Source: Alphaproteobacteria bacterium
GTDB taxonomy: Bacteria > Pseudomonadota > Alphaproteobacteria > Puniceispirillales > Puniceispirillaceae
Length of the DNA stretch: 33,541 nt
Assembly (NCBI GenBank): GCA_012269555.1
Contig: JAAXKA010000064.1
Location: 1-33,541, forward strand
Direction of reading: 5' to 3'
The position numbers and the translations under genes were made by a program. Of this stretch, positions 17,069 through 26,414 are shown one piece after another; the stretch's first letter is position 1, and each line of letters starts with the position of its first letter. The notes under the pieces are model-generated. The model had not been told where the DNA came from and searched no databases. It worked only from the letters and a program-made list of their open reading frames with translations.

Positions 17069-17099
17069 AAACTTTCCTAGCAAAACCCGTAAATTTATT

Positions 17100-17648
17100 T
17101 TAATCCAGCAGCCCTCTATTAGATAATTCCTCCATTGCTTCAGGAGAGAATTCAGCTCGCGGTGCATTTCCGCCTATTATAACCATCAAAATGTGCTCGG
17201 TATTTGGTTCATCAAAGGTTATGTTTTCAAACCGCCTTTGCACTCCAGCCGGAAATGAAACAACGTCTAATGGTCCAACCTCATAATATTCTACTGCATT
17301 ATCCACTTCCCAAGAGCATCTCCATTTGCCCGTCATTGGTATAAATGTCTCATTTGTATCATGATTGTGCATCATTGGGCCCTTTCCGGGCTTTGCTTTG
17401 CAATATCCAAGGTTAAATCCTTCTGATATTTTAATAGCTGCTGCCTCTGCTGCTTGCGATCCAACTGGAGAAGTTGCAGCAGGATCGTCATTTTCTGGAG
17501 GCTGAAAACCAATTACATTAAATAATGTGCGAATACTGTCTGGGTGTTTACTATCGGGCAACCCCCCGTCAAACCCTTGTAATTGGTCGAATCTAGCAAC
17601 TCTTGAATTCATTTCTTCTTTGGTAAAGCGAATAGTTTTTAAGGCCAT
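17100..17648 (-). CDS. Cupin-domain protein of unknown function
   Basis: 182 residues with one beta-barrel cupin in the C-terminal half. Cupin motif 1 reads GKGPMMHNHDTNETFIPMTG and supplies His94, His96 and Glu100. Motif 2 (GPLDVVSFPAGVQRRFEN, 125-142) has Arg138 where the fourth metal ligand, a histidine, is normally found. Metal binding may therefore be altered. AAGGAGA lies just upstream of the ATG. It is the last gene of a thiolase, CoA-transferase, cupin series, 44 bases after the CoA-transferase. It may act on an organic acid or CoA-derived intermediate, or sense it, but no reaction can be assigned. Confidence 0.75.
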   Translation of the reverse strand: MALKTIRFTKEEMNSRVARFDQLQGFDGGLPDSKHPDSIRTLFNVIGFQPPENDDPAATSPVGSQAAEAAAIKISEGFNLGYCKAKPGKGPMMHNHDTNETFIPMTGKWRCSWEVDNAVEYYEVGPLDVVSFPAGVQRRFENITFDEPNTEHILMVIIGGNAPRAEFSPEAMEELSNRGLLD

Positions 17649-17692
17649 ATTAATCTCCTTTTATTCTATTTCTATTCCATAACAAAACAGAC

Positions 17693-18910
17693 CTAATCTT
17701 TATCTACGATAGAATTTGATAACAATTTCTCTGTCTTCTCAGATGAATAACCAAGCAGTTCTTTTAGAACATACTCCGTATCTTCGCCTAAGTTCGGAGC
17801 TGAATTTTTTGGTAATTCAGGTGCTTTTGAAAGATGAATTGGCGTGCGTGCGAAAACTGTGTCACCAACATCTTTATCTCTGATCGGCATAAGCATTCCT
17901 CGGGCTTTTACGTGTTTATCACTAAAAACCTCTTCAGCATTATATACAGGTCCAGTAGGAACACCGGCTGAGTTTAGTTTGTCAACAACTTCGTCTCTAT
18001 CAAAATTTGCAAGCCATTCTTCTATAATTGGTTGCAGTGTATCAGCATTGGCTGCTCTTTCGGTTCCAGTTCGTGTTTCAGGTGTATCCGCTAGTTCAGG
18101 ACGCTCCATTACCTCACATAAACGTGTCCAAATACGGTTGTCAGGCACGTTAAGTGCAATGTACCCGTTTTTAGTTTTATAGGCACCTCTTGGAAATACA
18201 TTTTTTAAAATTCCTCGTTCTCCAATTTGCCCAGCGGAAGCATAAGAGGTAATCATAGCCTCATTTAAAGAAAGCATATTGTCAAACATGGCGGAGTCGA
18301 CGAACTGACCTTCCCCAGTTTGGGTCCTCATAAATAGAGCTTGCATAATACCATACGCTGTCGTTAATCCGCTATATACATCTGCCATTCCATAAATAGT
18401 CCATGAAGGTGGTTTATCCTTAAACCCAACAAGATTCATGATGCCGCTCATTGCTTCAGCAACAATATCAAATGTAGGACGCTTTGCGTAGGGGCCTAAA
18501 TAGCCATCTAATTGTCCAAATCCAGAAATAATTGCCCAGATCAATTGAGGGTTATCTGCTTTTAAATCTTCATAGGATAGGCCCAGTTTTTTCATAGAGC
18601 CAGGTCTTAGATTTTCAACAACGACGTCAGCCTTTTTTGCTAGGTCTTTAAATATTTCCTGCCCTTCACTAGTTGAAACATCAAGTGCAAGGCTTTTTTT
18701 ATTTCGGTTATAGCCAAGAAAACCGGCTGCCTTTTTAACACCATCTTTTTCGATGAAAGGTGGCATAGAACGTCTAGGATCTCCTATTTTAGGGCGTTCA
18801 ATTTTTATAACCTCGGCACCAGCATCAGCGAGTAACATAGTACAGTACGGACCAGCCATATATTGTTCTAGTCCTATTACCCTAATTCCCTCTAACGGTC
18901 TTTTGATCAT
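17693..18910 (-). CDS. CaiB/BaiF family class III CoA-transferase
   Basis: 405 residues, the normal size for the family. The N-terminal LEQYMAGPYCTMLLADAGAE and IKIERP are diagnostic. The catalytic aspartate is Asp177 in GMADVYSG, and NLRPGSMKKLGLSYEDL is also family-typical. These enzymes move CoA between carboxylic acids through an aspartyl-CoA anhydride. Its ATG overlaps the thiolase stop as ATGA, so the two are translationally coupled. The pair probably activates and thiolytically cleaves an organic acid, for example a dicarboxylate or aromatic ring-cleavage product. The acid itself is unknown. Confidence 0.92.
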   Translation of the reverse strand: MIKRPLEGIRVIGLEQYMAGPYCTMLLADAGAEVIKIERPKIGDPRRSMPPFIEKDGVKKAAGFLGYNRNKKSLALDVSTSEGQEIFKDLAKKADVVVENLRPGSMKKLGLSYEDLKADNPQLIWAIISGFGQLDGYLGPYAKRPTFDIVAEAMSGIMNLVGFKDKPPSWTIYGMADVYSGLTTAYGIMQALFMRTQTGEGQFVDSAMFDNMLSLNEAMITSYASAGQIGERGILKNVFPRGAYKTKNGYIALNVPDNRIWTRLCEVMERPELADTPETRTGTERAANADTLQPIIEEWLANFDRDEVVDKLNSAGVPTGPVYNAEEVFSDKHVKARGMLMPIRDKDVGDTVFARTPIHLSKAPELPKNSAPNLGEDTEYVLKELLGYSSEKTEKLLSNSIVDKD

Positions 18911-20163
18911 CTTTCACCTATCCATTCAACTAACGTGGAGGAGCCCATTCCCACGCCTACACATAATGTTGCGAGCCCATAAAATGGCTTATCTTTTGGC
19001 ATATCGGAAGCGCGTCTTTCCATTTCATGCATTAAAGATACGAGAATTCTAGCGCCAGAACATCCTGTTGGGTGACCAAGGGCAATGGCACCACCGTTTA
19101 CATTTGTTTTCTGTGGGTCCAAGTCTAATTTTTTTATACAACCAATTGCTTGAGCTGCGAAGGCTTCGTTTAGTTCAAATAGACCAATATCATCCACGCT
19201 TAGGCCAAATCTCTTAAGCAATTTCTGCGTTGCAGGTACGGGCCCATATCCAAAATGACTTGGTGCTGTTCCAGCACTAGCTGATCCAAGCCATTTCAAC
19301 TTTGGTTTGTATCCGTGATTGAGTGCAGCCTCTTGGTTGGCTAGTAACAAAGCAGCTGCCCCGTCATTTATACCACTAGAGTTGCCAGCAGTTACAGTGC
19401 CATCTTTTTTGAAGGCAGCAGGTAATTTTGCAAGCCCCGCCATATCGATAGCCAGCTCATATCCTTTTTCAGTTTTATTATAACGAGGATGCTCATCTAT
19501 ATCTACTAAAACAGCATCGCCGCGTCTTTGTTTTACGGGTATTGCGCAAATCTCTTTCTCGAACCTCCCAGAATTTATTGCATTTATCGCCCTTCGATGA
19601 CTTTCAAGTGCAAACGCATCTTGTTCTTCTCGGCTGATTTGCATCTCTTCCGCGATAACTTCTGCTCCCTCTCCAAGGCTTATAATTGGGTAAAGTGCAT
19701 CTAATGCTGGGTTATTAAATCGCCAGCCTACTGTAGTATCCCAGATTTTTGGCGGTTTAGTGGTGGGTACCCGTTCTGGCTTCAAGAATGACCATGGAGC
19801 TCTACTCATTGACTCTACACCTGAGCCGATTGTAAATTCACCTTCGCCACAAGCGATGGTTTTTGCAGCAATATTCACAGCATCTAACGCGGAAGAGCAA
19901 TTTCTATTTATAGTCACTCCTGGGACCTCTTTTGGCATGCCGGACAGAAGAGCGGCCATGCGCGCAACATCTCTATTATCTTCTCCACCTTGATTTCCGC
20001 AACCCGAAAATACTTCTGTAAGCATGGATGGATCAAGTCCAGTTTTTTTAATAAGGCCTTTATAGGCATGTGCCAGCAAATCATCGGGACGTACAGATGA
20101 TAAGGAGCCCCCCATTTTTCCAATTGCTGTGCGAACACCATCAATGATAACTACATCCCTCAT
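18907..20163 (-). CDS. Acetyl-CoA C-acyltransferase (thiolase)
   Basis: 418 residues. The acyl-binding Cys89 in NRNCSSALDAV, His364 in ALGHPTGCSGAR and the second catalytic Cys401 in LCVGVGMGSS are present, along with the GVESMSRAPW loop. These define a biosynthetic or degradative thiolase that joins or splits acetyl-CoA with an acyl-CoA. It is the first gene of the unit with the CoA-transferase and cupin. A GGGGAG site lies upstream of the ATG. The neighbour suggests a degradative beta-ketoacyl-CoA role, such as beta-ketoadipyl-CoA-type cleavage, but substrate specificity cannot be read from these motifs. Confidence 0.93.
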   Translation of the reverse strand: MRDVVIIDGVRTAIGKMGGSLSSVRPDDLLAHAYKGLIKKTGLDPSMLTEVFSGCGNQGGEDNRDVARMAALLSGMPKEVPGVTINRNCSSALDAVNIAAKTIACGEGEFTIGSGVESMSRAPWSFLKPERVPTTKPPKIWDTTVGWRFNNPALDALYPIISLGEGAEVIAEEMQISREEQDAFALESHRRAINAINSGRFEKEICAIPVKQRRGDAVLVDIDEHPRYNKTEKGYELAIDMAGLAKLPAAFKKDGTVTAGNSSGINDGAAALLLANQEAALNHGYKPKLKWLGSASAGTAPSHFGYGPVPATQKLLKRFGLSVDDIGLFELNEAFAAQAIGCIKKLDLDPQKTNVNGGAIALGHPTGCSGARILVSLMHEMERRASDMPKDKPFYGLATLCVGVGMGSSTLVEWIGER

Positions 20164-20338
20164 GTAACTATTTTCTCCCCTTTAAAGACCCATTAAATAT
20201 AAATACTACTAATGACAAATAAATCAAAAAACAGTAATTCATTCGAAACCACAATAAACTAGCTCAGAAAAACATAAAAATATAGCTAAAATACGAAGAA
20301 CTTGGTGTAATTACAACAAAGAAGCAGGAACATAGGTC

Positions 20339-21334
20339 ATGATGAAGCAAGTTGAAATTAGTGAGCCGGGTGGGCCAGAAGTTTTAGTTTTAAGAGAAGC
20401 AGAGATACCAGAACCGAAATCATTTGAGGTTTTAATTAAGGTTGTTGCTGCCGGAGTAAATAGACCAGACATCGTTCAGAGACAAGGAAATTATAAGCCA
20501 CCTGAGGGCGCAAGTGAAATTCCAGGCCTTGAGGTGTCGGGGATTATTACACGAGTGGGACATGATGTTAGAGGATATAATGTAGGTGATAAAGTATGTG
20601 CGCTCTTAACAGGTGGAGGATATGCTGAATATTGTTGCGCACCCGCCTCTCAAATTTTGCCAATTCCAGACGGGATCTCAATAGCAGATGCCTCATGCAT
20701 CCCAGAGACTTTTTTTACCGTATGGTCTAATCTTTTTATGAGTGCAAATTTAGTTGCTGGAGAAAAATGTTTAATTCACGGTGGTGCAAGTGGCATAGGA
20801 ACGACTGCTATTCAACTCGCAAATTTATTTGGAGCAGAAGTTATAGCCACAGCAGGTTCAGACGAAAAAATACGTTCATGTTATCAGCTTGGAGCCAAAT
20901 TTGCTATAAATTATAAAAGCCAAGATTTTGTTACTGAAATTAGTAAATTTACAAAAAAAAATGGGGTAAATGTAATATTAGATATCATAGGTGGGGAATA
21001 CGTAAATAAAAATATCTCCTGTTTGTCACAGTACGGTAGATTAATTCAAATTGCTTTTCAAAATGGTGTAAATGGAGAATTAAATCTAGCAAAAGTTATG
21101 TTTAAGAACCTAACTATAACTGGTTCCGCTTTGCGTCCAGCCTCAATAGAATATAAAGCTGAAATAGCCCAACAGCTCTATAAACATGTATGGCCTCTAT
21201 TTACACAGGGAAAGATAAAAATCCCAATTTATCAGAGGTTTTCTATCTTTCAAGCGGCAGAAGCCCATAAATGCCTAGAAAAAGGTGAACATACAGGCAA
21301 GATTGTTCTAGATGTCATAAATGATGATCATTAA
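20339..21334 (+). CDS. Zinc-free NAD(P)H:quinone oxidoreductase, PIG3-like (MDR family)
   Basis: 331 residues. VVAAGVNRPDIVQRQGNY is typical of TP53I3/PIG3-type quinone oxidoreductases in the medium-chain dehydrogenase superfamily. The NADPH-binding loop is GGASGIG (148-154). The cysteines and histidines that bind zinc in alcohol dehydrogenases are absent. It probably reduces quinones or enones in the cytoplasm. Two consecutive ATG codons open the gene. It is divergent from the thiolase operon across a 175-base spacer, and its TAA is immediately adjacent to the stop of the convergent WecA-like gene, leaving no room for a terminator. Confidence 0.88.
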   Translation: MMKQVEISEPGGPEVLVLREAEIPEPKSFEVLIKVVAAGVNRPDIVQRQGNYKPPEGASEIPGLEVSGIITRVGHDVRGYNVGDKVCALLTGGGYAEYCCAPASQILPIPDGISIADASCIPETFFTVWSNLFMSANLVAGEKCLIHGGASGIGTTAIQLANLFGAEVIATAGSDEKIRSCYQLGAKFAINYKSQDFVTEISKFTKKNGVNVILDIIGGEYVNKNISCLSQYGRLIQIAFQNGVNGELNLAKVMFKNLTITGSALRPASIEYKAEIAQQLYKHVWPLFTQGKIKIPIYQRFSIFQAAEAHKCLEKGEHTGKIVLDVINDDH

Positions 21335-22399
21335 TCATACTCTCTTTAATAAAAATAAGCATATTTCATATAAGATGAGTGTAACAAAAAGACATGATAC
21401 AAGTATAGGCATATTGGCCTGAAAAATTATTGCAACCATGCCGGTTATTGCAGGTAAAACACAACAGCTAGCTCCAGCTATTGCATTAGGTATCCATATT
21501 TTATTTTGATTGGTGTCGTCTAAGTCTATTAATTTTGAAACAAACTTATGTATAAAATTATGTAAGTGCCTGTCATCTGCAATTGAAAAGTTAGTATTCT
21601 TATCGAGAGTTCGCCGAATAAAAGAGCGAACTGTTTCATAAATGGGGTAACTAACAATAAGCAGGCTCGCGAACGAAGACACATTATAATTTCTCTCGGC
21701 TAACAAAATAGCCATGACTGCGATAATGCATCCTAATAAATATGCGCCACCATCTCCAACAAAAAGAAACCCTCGTGGAAAATTGAAAATAAATAATCCT
21801 AATAAGCATGTAAAGAAGAACCAACTAAATTGCGTAAGTTCAGAATCTCCATTGTTAAAAGCAATGATACCGATGGAGGCAATCATAATTAAAGTAGCCC
21901 CAATTGATAATCCGTTTAATCCGTCAATTATATTTATAGATTGAGCCATTAATGCAATTGAAAGTATTGTAATTATAAGGGCAATAAATTTAATGCTAAA
22001 CAAACTATTTAGTAGTGGTATGCCATTGGCTGTTAATTGCAGAGAAAATATCCATACTAGTATTACAGCGCTAATAATACTTGCGCTAAGTCTAAAGAGC
22101 GGTGGAATTTTATTTGAAATATCTTCTGTGATACCTGTTAAAAATACTGGTAGGCCACCAATGAGAAAGCCGGCAGCAAATGGAATCTCAAACAAAATTG
22201 CCGTAACGAAACCGGCTAATAATGAGAAACCACCAATTCGTGGGACCGGATCCTTATGTATTTTCTGTGGGCCAACATTTGAATCACTTGAATACTTTAA
22301 ATGCCACTTTTTACTAGTCAAAATGATGAAACATGTAACTAAAACGGATAAAAATCCGTATAAACATGCTAATAGATTAATTTCTGTTACGAGTATCAT
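21335..22399 (-). CDS. WecA/MraY-like undecaprenyl-phosphate glycosyl-1-phosphate transferase
   Basis: 354 residues and about 10-11 membrane segments. Polyprenyl-phosphate transferase (glycosyltransferase family 4) motifs appear in order: HKDPVPRIGG (48-57), acidic TEDI (91-94), NIIDGLNGLSIG (156-167), FLFVGDGGAYLLG (211-223) and DDRHLHNFIH (275-284). It transfers a sugar-1-phosphate from a UDP-sugar to undecaprenyl phosphate at the inner membrane, starting O-antigen or a similar glycan. The HIH-type end motif places it nearer WecA/WbpL than MraY. Its start overlaps the upstream O-antigen-ligase-like gene by 23 bases, so the two are one operon. Confidence 0.88.
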   Translation of the reverse strand: MILVTEINLLACLYGFLSVLVTCFIILTSKKWHLKYSSDSNVGPQKIHKDPVPRIGGFSLLAGFVTAILFEIPFAAGFLIGGLPVFLTGITEDISNKIPPLFRLSASIISAVILVWIFSLQLTANGIPLLNSLFSIKFIALIITILSIALMAQSINIIDGLNGLSIGATLIMIASIGIIAFNNGDSELTQFSWFFFTCLLGLFIFNFPRGFLFVGDGGAYLLGCIIAVMAILLAERNYNVSSFASLLIVSYPIYETVRSFIRRTLDKNTNFSIADDRHLHNFIHKFVSKLIDLDDTNQNKIWIPNAIAGASCCVLPAITGMVAIIFQANMPILVSCLFVTLILYEICLFLLKRV

Positions 22400-23693
22400 T
22401 TAATATGTCTTTTTTACTTTTAGCTTTTTCTGGTTCAATGTTAGATGAGCATAATGATAAAGATATAGCGCTCCACATAAAGCAATTGTTCCATTGGCCA
22501 AATAAGTCACTAGAGGATGCTATGGGCCAAAATAAGCTAAGAGGAATAATAAATGCAACCGCAACAAAAACATTATCGGGATTTCGTTTTCTGGCTACAT
22601 AGCAAAAAAATATAATTGAAATGAAGAATGTTGTGCCAGTTATAAGACCGATTATACCAGTTTCTCCTGCCATCTGAATATAAAAATTATGTGGATGGGG
22701 ATGACAGTCTAATTCTTGTCTATCCGAAATTATTTCTGGGCATAATTCTCTAAATGCTGCTGTGCCAACACCTAATATTGGAGCTTGTTGGAACGCTACA
22801 ATTCCAGGCATCATTGAACGATAATATGGGCTATCAGCATGAATAGGTAATTGATCAACAAAAGTGGTCAAAAATCGGTCGGCCATTTCAGGTCTGTTGT
22901 GGAATAAAAAAATTACTGCTGTAACTTCAACTGCGATAAGAATTAAATATCTGTTCCATTTTGGACGCCACATTAAACCAGCTAGCATTCCCGCGCAGGC
23001 ACGCAAAATAAAATTTATTCGTTCACCGGTTAAAACGCTAAATATCAATGTTATTAGGGATACTAATGCTGCTACACTGGCAATATTGTGGCGTGCTGAA
23101 ACTGCGAGTGCTACCATTACTAAAAATGCAGGTAGGCCGACTTTCGCGAGATAGTTTCCAGACGTAAGGTCGCCATAAGGCCAACTAAGACGTTGGTTCA
23201 CTTGACCAACAAAATATAGCTCGGCAGCTAAAATAACACACATCACAAGCATTGCGATAGCTGTCGTGGATAGCATTGCGTATATAAGCCTTTTATCAGT
23301 GCCAAGCCAAAAAACGCATGCCATTGCAAATAATGGAAAGCGAAACCAAACAAAGGCCTCAGTTAATGCATAAAAAGGTATTTTAGAAAAAGCAGCTGAT
23401 ATCAGACACACTAACCAAAAAACAAACGCTGCTCGTACCCAAAATATGCTTAAGAATTTAGTCTGTTTTAATTTAATTGTGCGGACAATAAATCCTATAC
23501 AGATAAGTGATATCCAAGCATCCGCGGGACTCCTCTCTATGAGTAAAATAAAAGGCCCTAATATCCAAAAAATGCGCCAGATTCGCTCAAATTTAGACAA
23601 TTCAGATAATGCAGCTAGACTATCATACCAAACCTTTTGCACAGCATTTATGATAGAAGAAGGTCTACCTAATTTAGAAATATCATTAGTCAA
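22377..23693 (-). CDS. O-antigen ligase/polymerase-like membrane protein (Wzy_C family)
   Basis: 438 residues beginning at a TTG (23693); no in-frame ATG offers a credible alternative. Roughly ten or more hydrophobic segments are seen. The large periplasmic loop contains HPHPHNFYIQMAGETGIIGL at 331-350, the core signature of the Wzy_C/O-antigen ligase family (His, Glu344, Gly346). LTGERINF at 222-229 is the conserved arginine region. Members attach or polymerise undecaprenyl-linked glycans on the periplasmic side. WaaL ligase, Wzy polymerase and protein glycosylating ligases cannot be separated on these features. It is paired with a WecA-like initiating transferase. Confidence 0.85.
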   Translation of the reverse strand: MTNDISKLGRPSSIINAVQKVWYDSLAALSELSKFERIWRIFWILGPFILLIERSPADAWISLICIGFIVRTIKLKQTKFLSIFWVRAAFVFWLVCLISAAFSKIPFYALTEAFVWFRFPLFAMACVFWLGTDKRLIYAMLSTTAIAMLVMCVILAAELYFVGQVNQRLSWPYGDLTSGNYLAKVGLPAFLVMVALAVSARHNIASVAALVSLITLIFSVLTGERINFILRACAGMLAGLMWRPKWNRYLILIAVEVTAVIFLFHNRPEMADRFLTTFVDQLPIHADSPYYRSMMPGIVAFQQAPILGVGTAAFRELCPEIISDRQELDCHPHPHNFYIQMAGETGIIGLITGTTFFISIIFFCYVARKRNPDNVFVAVAFIIPLSLFWPIASSSDLFGQWNNCFMWSAISLSLCSSNIEPEKAKSKKDILNDTRNRN

Positions 23694-23869
23694 AATATCA
23701 TTTTCTCTATGGCGTACTATTTTAAAAAATAATAACTTATCCGGTATAAATACTTACGGTATTTTTTTTTACAAGGAAAATATTATTCTTTCTTAATAGA
23801 GCCAAGTTATTTAACTTGTTTGTTATATGCAATTATGGGTAAAGAAATAAAATTTATGGAGAAAATAAC

Positions 23870-24349
23870 GTGACAGAGGTTACACTCACAGTTAATGGGA
23901 AAAAGTATACGCAGGATGTGTTTGACCATGTATTGCTTGCTGACTTCATAAGAGAAAAGCTTAAACTTACGGGGACACATATTGGGTGTGATACAAGTCA
24001 ATGTGGTGCATGTGTGATTCATTTAGATGGAAAGTCCATAAAATCTTGTACAATGTTAGCCGTTCAGGCTGACGGTTGTGATGTTTTAACAATTGAAGGT
24101 CTTGCAGATGGAGATGTGTTGCATCCTATGCAGAGAGCATTTCATGAAAACCATGGATTACAATGTGGGTTTTGCACTCCTGGCATGATCATGAGTGCAA
24201 TTGAACTGATAAAGGGAAAACCTGATATAACTGAGCAGGAAATTAGGCAAGGGCTTGAGGGTAATTTGTGTAGATGTACAGGTTACCAAAATATTGTTAA
24301 ATCAATTCAAGAAGCAGCAAAAAATGAGAATAATTTAACAAATAGGTAA
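23870..24349 (+). CDS. Molybdenum hydroxylase, small [2Fe-2S] subunit (CoxS-like)
   Basis: 159 residues from a GTG start, with GGAG at 23858-23861. It has two iron-sulfur domains. The plant-ferredoxin-like domain carries Cys40, Cys45, Cys48 and Cys60 in [21 protein letters not shown]-type spacing. The all-helical domain carries Cys99 and Cys102 in CGFC and Cys134 and Cys136 in CRCTGYQN. All eight ligands are present. It would carry electrons between the FAD subunit and a molybdopterin subunit in a xanthine-oxidase/CO-dehydrogenase family complex. The FAD subunit follows after 32 bases, but no large subunit is found, so the substrate is open. Confidence 0.93.
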   Translation: MTEVTLTVNGKKYTQDVFDHVLLADFIREKLKLTGTHIGCDTSQCGACVIHLDGKSIKSCTMLAVQADGCDVLTIEGLADGDVLHPMQRAFHENHGLQCGFCTPGMIMSAIELIKGKPDITEQEIRQGLEGNLCRCTGYQNIVKSIQEAAKNENNLTNR

Positions 24350-24381
24350 TAAAAATCGATGTACAACAATAGGAATTAAAT

Positions 24382-25182
24382 ATGTATTCATTTAACTACC
24401 TTAAGCCAGGGTCTATTAAGGAGGCAGAGAGCCTTCTCTCTGAGTCAGAAGATAACAAAGTGATTTCAGGTGGCATGACGTTACTGCCAACATTAAAACA
24501 GCGTTTAGCGCGCATTGACAATTTAATTGGCCTAGAAAAATGTGGGCTCGATAAAATTGTTTTACGAGAAGGGTTGTTGAATATTGGCGCGATGGTAACT
24601 CATTTTGATGTATCGAACTCTGCTCTTGTAAAGACTGAGAACCCTGCTATCGCGCAACTTGCATCTCATATTGGTGACAGACAGGTTCGCAATCGTGGAA
24701 CCATCGGCGGGTCTCTTGCGAACAATGACCCATCTGCATGCTATCCAGCTGCCATATTAGCTATGTCAGGCACAATTCATACTACTAAACGTGATATAAA
24801 AGCAGAAAACTTCTTTGTTGATTTATTTGAAACTGCTCTAGAAGAGGATGAAATAATTACTTCAGTCAGTTTACCTAAACCAGAAAGAGCGGCCTATGAA
24901 AAATTTCCTAATCCAGCATCACGATATGCTATTGTTGGTATTTTTGTAGCAAAGTTTGACTCTGAGGTAAGAGTTGCTGTTACGGGCGCGGGAGAAGAAG
25001 GTGTATTCAGATGCCAGCAGATAGAAACGGCTTTATCTGCGAAGTTTCTGCCAGAATCTTTATCTGAAATTAATATTTCTGCTGATGGGCTAATGAGTGA
25101 TATACATGCTGAGGCAGATTATAGAGCACATTTAATCGTAGAGTTGGCGAAGCGTGCTGTTGCAAAATCAATAGCAAGATAA
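24382..25182 (+). CDS. Molybdenum hydroxylase, FAD-binding medium subunit (CoxM-like)
   Basis: 266 residues, slightly short for the family. The FAD-binding motifs are present: VISGGMTLLP at 27-36, and GTIGGSLANNDPSACYP at 106-122. A C-terminal CO-dehydrogenase flavoprotein domain follows (IVGIFVAKF and AVTGAGEEGVFR). It passes electrons from the CoxS-like subunit to an acceptor. The gene is the second of a four-gene unit. Only the S and M subunits are here, so the enzyme must use a large subunit encoded elsewhere or be non-functional as placed. It is CoxM-like by fold; a carbon monoxide role is not implied. Confidence 0.92.
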   Translation: MYSFNYLKPGSIKEAESLLSESEDNKVISGGMTLLPTLKQRLARIDNLIGLEKCGLDKIVLREGLLNIGAMVTHFDVSNSALVKTENPAIAQLASHIGDRQVRNRGTIGGSLANNDPSACYPAAILAMSGTIHTTKRDIKAENFFVDLFETALEEDEIITSVSLPKPERAAYEKFPNPASRYAIVGIFVAKFDSEVRVAVTGAGEEGVFRCQQIETALSAKFLPESLSEINISADGLMSDIHAEADYRAHLIVELAKRAVAKSIAR

Positions 25183-25196
25183 CAAATATTTTTTAT

Positions 25197-26399
25197 ATGT
25201 TTGAGCTATTTTACATACCAGCATTTAGGACTTTATTTGCTGCGCAAATTATTGCCTTGATTGGGACGGGACTGACGACAATCGCATTGGCATTGCTTGC
25301 ATTTGAGCTTGCTGGAAATCAAGCAGGTATCGTGCTGGGTACAGCGCTGGCTATAAAGATGATAGCATATGTTTTTATTTCCCCACTCATTACAGGTCTA
25401 ATTGGGAATAATTATAAAAAACTTTATCTCATTGTATTTGATCTAATGCGTGCATGCGCCGTAATTCTATTGTTTTTTGTTAACTCTATATGGCAAATTT
25501 ATTTAATTATTTTTTGCCTTCATGCATTATCTGCTGGGTTTACTCCTATTTACCAGTCAGTAACTTCAGAGATTTTAAAAGAGGACAGTTTATTTGTAAG
25601 GGGTTCCTCCTTATCCAGAGTGGCTTATAATCTGGAAAATATTTTAAGCCCCACTTTTGCTATATTGATGCTTTCATTCATGAATTATTCATGGTTTTTC
25701 ATAGGAAATACAATTTGTTTTTTATTCTCCGCATTACTTATATTGGTTACTAAATTTCCAGAAATACATGTAAAAAAAATGGAGTTCACACCCATTTGGA
25801 AAAAGGCTATCAGTGGTATTGTTTTATTTCTTAGAAACCGAAATTTGCTCGCAATATTAAGTTTAAATATGGTCATTGCTACATCTGGTGCAATGATACT
25901 TGTAAATAGTGTCACAATCATTCAGGGAATTTTTGGACTATCTGAAAGTAAACTTGTTTTAGCAATGCTTTATTATGGAATTGGTGCTGCGTTCTCTGCT
26001 ATGATAGTTTTTATAATAAGTGCTATCTCAAATTATAAACTCATCATGCTAGCAGGGGCATTTTTAACCTCATTACTTAGCCTAGGCTCTTCGTTCATTC
26101 AATCTTATGAAGCGCTTCTAATTTCATGGGCATCTTTTGGATTTTTATCAAGTTTTATCTTGGTGCCAATGGGCCAAATCTTAAGAGAAGAAACAGATAT
26201 AAAAGATAGAACAGTCATTTTTGGTGCACAATTTAGTCTTTCACATGCCTGTTGGTTGATTACTTACCCACTTATAGGGTATTTTTTAGTATTTTTTGGT
26301 CTAAAGGTCAGTTTCATGATAATTTTTAGTATTGTGTTAGTTGCAACATTCACAGCATGGTTTTTATGGTATGGGCTAAAAGGTAAATTTTACTTGTAA
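25197..26399 (+). CDS. MFS transporter, EntS/MFS_3-like exporter type
   Basis: 400 residues, with about 12 hydrophobic segments. The N-terminal FRTLFAAQIIALIGTGLTTIALALLAFEL resembles the MFS_3 group (EntS, macrolide-efflux-like proteins), shown here as two short pieces: FRTLFAAQIIALIGTG and TTIALALLAFEL. The loop after segment 2 has no strong motif A. It starts 14 bases after the CoxM-like stop and ends 15 bases before the decarboxylase-like gene, so it is read with both. By position it may move the substrate or product of this catabolic unit across the inner membrane. The direction of transport cannot be decided from the sequence. Confidence 0.8.
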   Translation: MFELFYIPAFRTLFAAQIIALIGTGLTTIALALLAFELAGNQAGIVLGTALAIKMIAYVFISPLITGLIGNNYKKLYLIVFDLMRACAVILLFFVNSIWQIYLIIFCLHALSAGFTPIYQSVTSEILKEDSLFVRGSSLSRVAYNLENILSPTFAILMLSFMNYSWFFIGNTICFLFSALLILVTKFPEIHVKKMEFTPIWKKAISGIVLFLRNRNLLAILSLNMVIATSGAMILVNSVTIIQGIFGLSESKLVLAMLYYGIGAAFSAMIVFIISAISNYKLIMLAGAFLTSLLSLGSSFIQSYEALLISWASFGFLSSFILVPMGQILREETDIKDRTVIFGAQFSLSHACWLITYPLIGYFLVFFGLKVSFMIIFSIVLVATFTAWFLWYGLKGKFYL

Positions 26400-26414
26400 T
26401 TAAGAAAGAGACTT

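Noticed and set aside
21993-22403. Plus-strand open frame of 136 codons
   Set aside because: It is antisense to the WecA-like gene, whose polyprenyl-transferase motifs are all present. Its composition reflects the complement of hydrophobic codons.
23446-23796. Plus-strand open frame of 116 codons
   Set aside because: It is antisense to the N-terminus of the O-antigen-ligase-like gene and has no domain features or ribosome-binding site.
23870-25182. Carbon monoxide dehydrogenase operon
   Set aside because: Only S- and M-type subunits are present. Without a large subunit carrying the Cu-binding active-site loop, CO oxidation cannot be claimed.
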